A stretch of DNA of 49,368 nucleotides, from positions 1-49,368 of the forward strand of contig JAQVWY010000012.1 in assembly GCA_028709465.1 (NCBI GenBank), read 5' to 3'. The notes under the pieces were generated by a model that saw nothing but the letters and a program-made list of their open reading frames with translations, was not told where the DNA came from and made no database searches. Below are positions 44,003 through 49,368 of the stretch, piece after piece; positions within the stretch are counted from its first letter, which is position 1; every line of letters starts with the position of its first letter. Source of the DNA: Tissierellia bacterium (GTDB taxonomy: Bacteria > Bacillota > Clostridia > Tissierellales > Sedimentibacteraceae). The position numbers were made by a program, and so were the translations under genes.

Positions 44003-45076
44003 ATGCACAAGAAATTATTTATTCCAGGGCCTATTGAAGTTAAACAGGATGTATTGGAAAGAATGTCAACACCAATGATAGGACACAGGAGCAAAGACGC
44101 CTCGAAATTACAAAGAGATATAAGTAATAAATTAAGGAAGCTATTTTTTACAAACAATGAAGTTTTATTATCTACATCTTCAGGAAGTGGTTTAATGGAA
44201 GCAGCAATAAGATGTTTAACTAAAAAGCGAGCTGCTGTGTTTTCTATTGGCTCATTTGGGGATAGGTGGCATGAAATGGCAACAACAAATGGAGTAGAAG
44301 CAGATTTGTTTAAATCTGAACTAGGAAAAATTACTACTCCAGAAATGGTAAATGAAGTGTTATCTACAAATAAATATGATTTAATTACTATTACACATAA
44401 TGAAACGTCAACAGGTGTCATGAATCCACTTGAAGAAATAAGCAAAGTTGTGAAAAAATATCCTGATGTAATATTTTGTGTAGATACAGTAAGCTCAGCG
44501 GGAGGAGTAAAAATTGAAGTTGATAAACTGGGCATAGATGTATGTATAACCTCTTCTCAAAAGGCATTAGGATTACCTCCTGGACTTGCTATATGCACTA
44601 TATCTGAAAGAGCAATTGAAAAGGCAAGGACAATAAAAAATAGAGGTTATTATTTAGATTTAGTACAATTATACGATACAATAAAGAAAAAGGATTATCA
44701 GTATCCATCGACACCTAATATTTCTTTAATGTATGCTCTTGACTACCAGTTAGATAGAATTTTTGAAGAAGGATTAGAAAATAGATTTAAAAGACATCTA
44801 GAGATGGCAGAATACACCAGGGTTTGGGCAAAAAAATATTTTGATTTATTTGCAGATAAAGAACATGCTTCAATTACACTTACAACTGTAAAAAACACAA
44901 GAAATATTAGTGTGAAGGATTTAAATGCGATACTTGGAGAAAGAGGATTTGCAATATCAAACGGATATGGTGAGCTTAAAGAAAAAACATTTAGAATAGC
45001 TCATATGGCTGATTTAGATATGGTTGATATTAAAGAATTATTATTAGAAATAGAGAATATTTTAAATTTACAATAG
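44003..45076 (+). CDS. class V PLP-dependent aminotransferase
   Basis: This 357-residue fold-type I PLP enzyme belongs to the serine-glyoxylate/alanine-glyoxylate/phosphonate aminotransferase group: FIPGPIEVKQDVLERMSTPMIGHRS, STSSGSGLMEAA, ITHNETSTGVMNPL, CVDTVSSAGG and the PLP lysine in TSSQKALGLPPGLA. The start at 44003 follows GGAGGG; ATGs at 43988 and 43991 precede that signal. In Clostridia this group is often annotated as alanine-glyoxylate aminotransferase; the amino donor here cannot be decided. No serA-type partner follows, so a serine pathway role is not supported by context. Confidence 0.9.
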   Translation: MHKKLFIPGPIEVKQDVLERMSTPMIGHRSKDASKLQRDISNKLRKLFFTNNEVLLSTSSGSGLMEAAIRCLTKKRAAVFSIGSFGDRWHEMATTNGVEADLFKSELGKITTPEMVNEVLSTNKYDLITITHNETSTGVMNPLEEISKVVKKYPDVIFCVDTVSSAGGVKIEVDKLGIDVCITSSQKALGLPPGLAICTISERAIEKARTIKNRGYYLDLVQLYDTIKKKDYQYPSTPNISLMYALDYQLDRIFEEGLENRFKRHLEMAEYTRVWAKKYFDLFADKEHASITLTTVKNTRNISVKDLNAILGERGFAISNGYGELKEKTFRIAHMADLDMVDIKELLLEIENILNLQ

Positions 45077-45092
45077 CTAATTAAGAATTAAT

Positions 45093-45130
45093 AAAACAAT
45101 CTTTATTATAATTAATGAAGGTTGTTTTTT
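45093..45130 (+). terminator. terminator after the aminotransferase gene
   Basis: AAAACAATCTT and AAGGTTGTTTT pair (with one G-U) around a 14-base loop and end in a T run. Confidence 0.8.
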
Positions 45131-45156
45131 AATGCATAAACCCATGTAAGGAATTC

Positions 45157-45185
45157 TTGACGAAAATAGTTTCGTATAGTAATAT
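45157..45185 (+). promoter_or_regulatory. promoter of birA-dus
   Basis: TTGACG and TAATAT lie 17 bases apart, about 20 bases before the first start codon, giving a short leader. Confidence 0.7.
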
Positions 45186-45205
45186 TAGCAAGAAGAAAGG
45201 GGAAA

Positions 45206-45997
45206 ATGATGTACGACTTAAATTTGATTAATGAATATCTTATGACTAAATATATAGGAAATACAATAATGCAATTTGATGAATTAAAATCAACAAATTT
45301 AAAAGCAAAAGGTATTTTTAATTCTTGTCCAGATGGAACAGTTATTTTATGTGAAAATCAAACAGATTGCAAAGTAAGATTTAAAAATCAATGGCATTCA
45401 TTTCCTGATAAAAATATTTATTTAAGTATTATTTTAAAACCTAATATGATTGATATGATATCAAAATATGAAATTATTGCATCAGCCTCTGTATGTAAAT
45501 CAATTGAATATATTTTTAATAATTTAGAATGCACGTTTAAATGGCCTAATGATATATTATTAAATGATAAAAAGATTTCATCAGTTAATTGTGAACAAGT
45601 CAAAGTTAATAATACTATAATAGGAGTTATTATTAGTATTAATATAAATGTAAATTCAGATCATGATGAAATAGATGAAAAATTAAACGAAACATCTATA
45701 AAAATAGAAAATAAAAATAATGTTGATAGAGAAATGCTAATTGGACATATGTTAAATAATTTTGAAATATTTAATGATGAGCTTAATAATCAAAGCAAAA
45801 TTGATTCTTCTATAAATGTTTGTATTAAGAAATCGAAAATAATAAATAGTTACATTAATATAAACAAAATCGGTAAAAAAACAGTTAGAAGGATATTTGT
45901 AAATAACATAGACAAAAATGGTAATCTAATAGTTGTTAACGATAAAGGTGATGAGGAAATAATTAGTTCAGGAGAAGTAACAGTAAATTATGATTAA
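45206..45997 (+). CDS. divergent BirA-like biotin protein ligase
   Basis: The 263-residue protein has the biotin ligase fold without the N-terminal DNA-binding domain: FDELKSTN, KNIYLSIIL, FKWPNDILLNDKKIS (112-125), and an SH3-like C-terminal domain (about 215-260). The ligase normally attaches biotin to carboxylase carrier proteins. Key motifs are altered. The biotin loop, normally GRGRxGR, reads D54-C-K-V-R-F-K-N61 with no glycine, the GILxE strand reads SSVNCE, and GIGINVN reads ISININVN. Activity is therefore doubtful. Starts at 45206 or 45209 are both possible behind AAAGGGG. It overlaps dus by 8 bases, the usual birA/coaX-dus-greA-lysS neighbourhood of Clostridia. Confidence 0.85.
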   Translation: MMYDLNLINEYLMTKYIGNTIMQFDELKSTNLKAKGIFNSCPDGTVILCENQTDCKVRFKNQWHSFPDKNIYLSIILKPNMIDMISKYEIIASASVCKSIEYIFNNLECTFKWPNDILLNDKKISSVNCEQVKVNNTIIGVIISININVNSDHDEIDEKLNETSIKIENKNNVDREMLIGHMLNNFEIFNDELNNQSKIDSSINVCIKKSKIINSYININKIGKKTVRRIFVNNIDKNGNLIVVNDKGDEEIISSGEVTVNYD

Positions 45998-46982
45998 GAA
46001 ACTTAAAATTGGAAGTGTAGAATTAAAAAACAATGTTGTTCTTGCCCCTATGGCAGGTGTTACAGACATTACTTTTAGAACAATATGTAAAAGGTTTGGA
46101 GTAGGCCTTGTATATACAGAAATGGTAAGCGCAAAGGGCTTATATTATAAAGATGTTAAAACTAAACAACTTATGAAAATTAATGAGGAAAACAGGCCTG
46201 TATCATTGCAGATATTTGGAAGCGATCCTGATGTTATGTCTTTTGTTGTAGAAAATTATATTAATGAAAGAACAGATATTGATATAGTAGATGTAAATAT
46301 GGGTTGTCCAGCACCAAAGATAGTTAAAAGCGGAGATGGTTGTTCTTTAATGAAAAATCCAATATTAGCTGGACAAATAATTAATAGAATTAAGAAGGTT
46401 TCATTAAAACCCGTAACAGCGAAATTTAGATCAGGATGGGATTATAATAGTATTAATGCTGTAGAGTTTGCAAAAATATTGGAATATAACGGTGTTGATT
46501 TAATTGCCGTACATGGGAGAACTAGAGAACAGTATTATTCAGGCAATGCAGATTATTCTGTTATAAAAAATGTGAAAAGCAATGTAAGTATACCTGTTAT
46601 TGGTAATGGCGATATTTATAAACCAGAAGATGCAATTAAAATGATTAATGAAACTAATTGTGATGGAGTTATGATAGGTAGGGGTGTGCTAGGAAACCCT
46701 TGGCTTATAATTAATACAATTAAAGCATTAAATAATGACAATAATCTATATGAAGCAAACTATAAAGATAAAATTGAAATGTTAAAAATGCATGTAAAAA
46801 TGTTAATTAATGAATTAGATGAAAAAATAGCATTATTAGAGATGAGAAAGCATGCAGGCTGGTATATAAAGGGAATGAAGAACTCTTCTGAAATAAGAAA
46901 TAAAATAAATAAAATCACCAAATATGAGGATTTATTTGATTTATTGAACATATATTTACAAAACTATGAAAAAGATTCTTGA
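45990..46982 (+). CDS. dus: tRNA-dihydrouridine synthase (DusB type)
   Basis: Dus reduces specific uridines in the tRNA D loop with FMN and NADPH. The 330-residue TIM-barrel protein shows LAPMAGVTDITFR, the catalytic cysteine in VNMGCPAPKIVKSGDG, VTAKFRSGWD, VHGRTREQYYSG, IGNGDIY and the phosphate site DGVMIGRGVLGNPW. It ends in a helical RNA-binding domain. It overlaps the birA-like gene by 8 bases. Its stop codon is inside the -35 box of the greA promoter. It corresponds to Bacillus dusB (yacF) by position before lysS. Confidence 0.94.
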   Translation: MIKKLKIGSVELKNNVVLAPMAGVTDITFRTICKRFGVGLVYTEMVSAKGLYYKDVKTKQLMKINEENRPVSLQIFGSDPDVMSFVVENYINERTDIDIVDVNMGCPAPKIVKSGDGCSLMKNPILAGQIINRIKKVSLKPVTAKFRSGWDYNSINAVEFAKILEYNGVDLIAVHGRTREQYYSGNADYSVIKNVKSNVSIPVIGNGDIYKPEDAIKMINETNCDGVMIGRGVLGNPWLIINTIKALNNDNNLYEANYKDKIEMLKMHVKMLINELDEKIALLEMRKHAGWYIKGMKNSSEIRNKINKITKYEDLFDLLNIYLQNYEKDS

Positions 46983-47007
46983 CATTATAAATTAGCTTTA
47001 ATATAAT
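46979..47007 (+). promoter_or_regulatory. consensus promoter upstream of greA
   Basis: TTGACA, 17 bases, TATAAT: an exact match to the sigma-A consensus. The dus stop TGA is within the -35. The leader to greA is about 150 bases, AT-rich, with no recognised riboswitch. Confidence 0.85.
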
Positions 47008-47164
47008 AGTCTAATTAATTATTAAAGAAATTTTTTCTAATTATCATATTATAACAAATTTATAATACAATGAATATATACATTAAGGAATAACAATATG
47101 CATAATAAAATTTTATAAATTTATGAAAAGGGTATTTTAATAACATTGTTAAAGGAGCAATAGT

Positions 47165-47635
47165 ATGAAGAATAATGAAACTTTGATTACTGCTGAAGGG
47201 TTAGAAGAGTTAAAGAAAGAACTTGAAGACTTAAAACTTGTAAAAAGAAAAGAGATATCAGAAAAAATTAAGGTTGCATTAGCTTTTGGGGACATTAGTG
47301 AAAATGCAGAGTATGACGAAGCTAAAAATGAGCAGGCTAATGTAGAAAGCCGTATAGCTAAATTAGAGCTATTAATCAAAAATGCTAAAGTAATAAAAGA
47401 ATCTAAACAAAAAGGTGTAGTTAGCGTAGGCTCAAAAGTTAAAATAAAAGATTTGGAATATGATGAATTAATGGAATATACAATAGTGGGTTCAGCTGAA
47501 GCAGATCCATTCAAGGGGAAAATATCTAATGTATCACCTTTAGGGAAAGCCTTATTAGGCAAGAAGATAGGAGAGATAATAGAAGTTGCATCTCCAACTG
47601 GTGATGTGATAAAATATGAAATTATAGCAGTATAG
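47165..47635 (+). CDS. greA: transcription elongation factor GreA
   Basis: GreA enters the secondary channel of backtracked RNA polymerase and triggers transcript cleavage. At 156 residues it is standard length. The N-terminal coiled coil carries the acidic tip and following helix [23 protein letters not shown], and the C-terminal FKBP-like domain has [40 protein letters not shown] precedes the ATG. It is followed 60 bases later by lysS; the two are likely cotranscribed from the consensus promoter at 46979. Confidence 0.96.
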   Translation: MKNNETLITAEGLEELKKELEDLKLVKRKEISEKIKVALAFGDISENAEYDEAKNEQANVESRIAKLELLIKNAKVIKESKQKGVVSVGSKVKIKDLEYDELMEYTIVGSAEADPFKGKISNVSPLGKALLGKKIGEIIEVASPTGDVIKYEIIAV

Positions 47636-47695
47636 TTAGATGTTTAACATATAAGAAAATATAATTAATTTTCAAAAGATAAGGTGGTGTAATAA

Positions 47696-49171
47696 TTGAG
47701 TGAAATACAAAACTTAGGTGATTTAAGACAGGTAAGAGTAGAAAAGCTAAATGACCTTATTGATGCAGGGAGAGATCCTTTCAAAATTTCAAAATATGAA
47801 GTAACTTCAAATTCTGTTACTATTAAAAATAATTATGAAGAGTTAGAAGGAAAGATTGTTTCTATAGCAGGCAGAATAATGTCTAAAAGGGGACAGGGTA
47901 AAGTTGGATTTTATGATATTCAAGATAATGCTGGAAGAATTCAAATGTTTGTAAAAAAAGACAACATTGGTGAAGAAGAATATAAATGGTTAAAGACGTA
48001 TGATATAGGCGATATTATAGGTGTTAAAGGTGAAGTGTTTAAAACTAAAACTGAAGAAATATCTATAAGAGCTAATGAAGTTATTCTTTTATCTAAATCT
48101 TTGCAAACTCTTCCTGAAAAGTTCCATGGATTGAAAGATCCTGATATCAGATATAGACAAAGATATGTTGATTTAATAGTTAATCCGGAAATTAAAGAAG
48201 TTTTTTTAATGAGAAGTAAAATTATAAAAGGTATTAGAGAATATCTTGATAATGAAGGCTTTTTAGAAGTAGAAACTCCAACGTTAAGTCCAATTGCTGG
48301 TGGTGCAAATGCTAGACCATTTATAACCCATCATAATACATTAGACATAGATATGTATATGAGAATTGCTAATGAGTTGTTTTTAAAAAGATTAGTTGTT
48401 GGCGGTTTAGGTGATGGCGTGTATGAAATGGGTAAGATGTTTAGAAACGAAGGAATGGATACTAGACATAATCCAGAGTATACTGCAATTGAAGTTTATA
48501 AGCCATTTGCTGATTTTAATGATATGATGGATTTAACAGAAAATATTGTCGCTCATTGTGCAATAAAGGTGCATGGAACAACAAAGCTAAATTATCAAGG
48601 TAAAGAAATTGATTTTACTCCTCCTTGGAGAAGAGTAAAAATGCAAGATATGGTTAAGGAATACGTAGGTGTTGATTTTGACTTAATTAACACTGATGAA
48701 GAAGCTATTAAAGTAGCAAAAGAAAAAAGAATAGAAATTACGCCATTAATGACAAGAGGGCATGTAATTAGTGCACTTTTTGAAGAATATTGTGAGCAGC
48801 ATTTAGAACAGCCTACATTTGTTACCCATCATCCAGTTGAAATATCGCCACTTGCAAAAAGAAATACAGATGATCCAAGGCTAACTGATAGATTTGAGGC
48901 TTTCGCAAATACTTGGGAAATTGCAAATGCTTTTTCGGAGTTAAATGATCCAATAGATCAAAGAGAAAGATTTGAAGCGCAGGTTAAACAGAAAGAAGCT
49001 GGAGACGATGAGGCACATATGATGGATAATGACTTCATTAATGCCATAGAAGTAGGGCTTCCTCCTACAGGTGGTCTTGGTATAGGAGTTGATAGAGTTA
49101 TAATGCTATTAACAAATCAAGTGTCTATAAGGGATATAATATTATTCCCAACAATGAAACCCATAGATTAA
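47696..49171 (+). CDS. lysS: lysyl-tRNA synthetase, class II
   Basis: LysS charges tRNA-Lys. The 491-residue enzyme has an OB-fold anticodon domain (about 55-150, [22 protein letters not shown]) and a class II core. Motif 2 is [21 protein letters not shown], the mid region is [16 protein letters not shown], and motif 3 is [17 protein letters not shown]. The start is TTG at 47696 behind AAGGTGGTG; no ATG is close and the N-terminus matches the family. No T-box is present in the 60-base gap to greA. A terminator follows. Confidence 0.96.
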   Translation: MSEIQNLGDLRQVRVEKLNDLIDAGRDPFKISKYEVTSNSVTIKNNYEELEGKIVSIAGRIMSKRGQGKVGFYDIQDNAGRIQMFVKKDNIGEEEYKWLKTYDIGDIIGVKGEVFKTKTEEISIRANEVILLSKSLQTLPEKFHGLKDPDIRYRQRYVDLIVNPEIKEVFLMRSKIIKGIREYLDNEGFLEVETPTLSPIAGGANARPFITHHNTLDIDMYMRIANELFLKRLVVGGLGDGVYEMGKMFRNEGMDTRHNPEYTAIEVYKPFADFNDMMDLTENIVAHCAIKVHGTTKLNYQGKEIDFTPPWRRVKMQDMVKEYVGVDFDLINTDEEAIKVAKEKRIEITPLMTRGHVISALFEEYCEQHLEQPTFVTHHPVEISPLAKRNTDDPRLTDRFEAFANTWEIANAFSELNDPIDQRERFEAQVKQKEAGDDEAHMMDNDFINAIEVGLPPTGGLGIGVDRVIMLLTNQVSIRDIILFPTMKPID

Positions 49172-49190
49172 ATATATTTATATATAGAAG

Positions 49191-49215
49191 GGAGCGGTTA
49201 TGCTGCTCCTTTTTT
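49191..49215 (+). terminator. terminator after lysS
   Basis: GGAGC and GCTCC form a short stem (extended by AAGG/CCTT-type pairing) around GGTTATGCT and are followed by six Ts, 19 bases past the stop. Confidence 0.7.
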
Positions 49216-49267
49216 GTTTGCGTAACAAATTCTTATAAGATAATAATAATATTTTTTAAAAAAGTGC

Positions 49268-49296
49268 TTGACAAATAACAGAGATAATGATAATCT
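49268..49296 (+). promoter_or_regulatory. strong promoter at the right edge, P1
   Basis: TTGACA and TAATCT lie 17 bases apart, inside an A/T-rich upstream region like an UP element. A GCTCT / AGAGC hairpin (49303-49317) lies just downstream of the expected start. Another TTGACA is present at 49351-49356, whose -10 would fall outside the window. Tandem promoters after lysS suggest an rRNA operon to the right; no rRNA sequence is visible here. Confidence 0.7.
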
Positions 49297-49368
49297 AATA
49301 AAGCTCTCCGAAAGAGCCATAAACAAAAAATAAAGTTTAATAAAAAGTAGTTGACATTACTAAATTAA

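Noticed and set aside
43960..44535. Open frame of 191 codons on the minus strand
   Set aside because: It lies antisense to the well-supported class V aminotransferase gene, and its Ser/Phe/Leu-rich translation is typical of a shadow frame.
47636..47695. T-box leader before lysS
   Set aside because: The gap is only 60 bases and lacks the T-box motif and a terminator.

Overview
The window is chromosomal DNA from a low-GC Gram-positive bacterium, most likely an anaerobic member of the Clostridia/Tissierellia. The evidence is AT-rich coding sequence, strong GGAGG-type ribosome binding sites, frequent TTG and GTG starts, consensus TTGACA/TATAAT promoters, a SAM (S-box) riboswitch, an SLH-domain protein, fabK as enoyl reductase and a V-type ATPase. 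I cannot name the species. Nothing in the window looks like a prophage, insertion sequence, CRISPR array or defence island; it is mostly housekeeping DNA with a background of small non-coding dispersed repeats.

Layout. 1-7.2 kb: the 3' part of a gamma-glutamyltransferase gene, then yfbR (5'-deoxynucleotidase) between two inverted copies of a 72-bp repeat, a SWIM/SNF2 helicase, a small DUF3343 protein and a ZIP metal transporter. 7.3-11.7 kb: tsaC-ywlE-rpiB-tagO-wecB, one operon covering tRNA t6A synthesis, protein-arginine phosphatase, sugar phosphate isomerase and cell-wall polymer precursors. 11.7-16.7 kb: acpP-fabK-fabD-fabG-fabF-fabZ, a type II fatty acid elongation set without fabH or acc genes. 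17.0-25.7 kb: a nine-gene V-type ATPase operon (ntpFIKECGABD) whose K subunit carries the Na+-binding residues. 25.8-29.9 kb: a second FabK-like flavoprotein with a C-terminal cysteine cluster behind a FabT-like operator, an ECF transporter S component, and putP behind a long, structured leader.

29.9-35.9 kb: aroK-aroQ (shikimate pathway, minus strand), an SLH-domain surface protein, a coiled-coil lipoprotein coupled to a BaiN-type flavoprotein, and a SEC-C protein. 36-41 kb: mscL, a large secreted phosphodiester glycosidase-family protein, and metK under a SAM riboswitch. 41-44 kb: a GntR regulator, ABC ATPase and ABC-2 permease operon followed by a DUF4097 lipoprotein, divergent from a class V aminotransferase. 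45.2-49.4 kb: birA-like, dus, greA and lysS. At the right edge two consensus -35 elements after lysS suggest that an rRNA operon may begin just outside the window.

The most noteworthy points are a BirA homologue that has lost the biotin-loop glycines, the putP leader with two terminators and a repeated 16-mer, the cysteine-cluster FabK paralogue with its operator, the Na+ signature in the V-ATPase together with its position in a neighbourhood that in relatives holds the F-type ATPase, and the dispersed repeat families. I found no clear case of a wholly new system.
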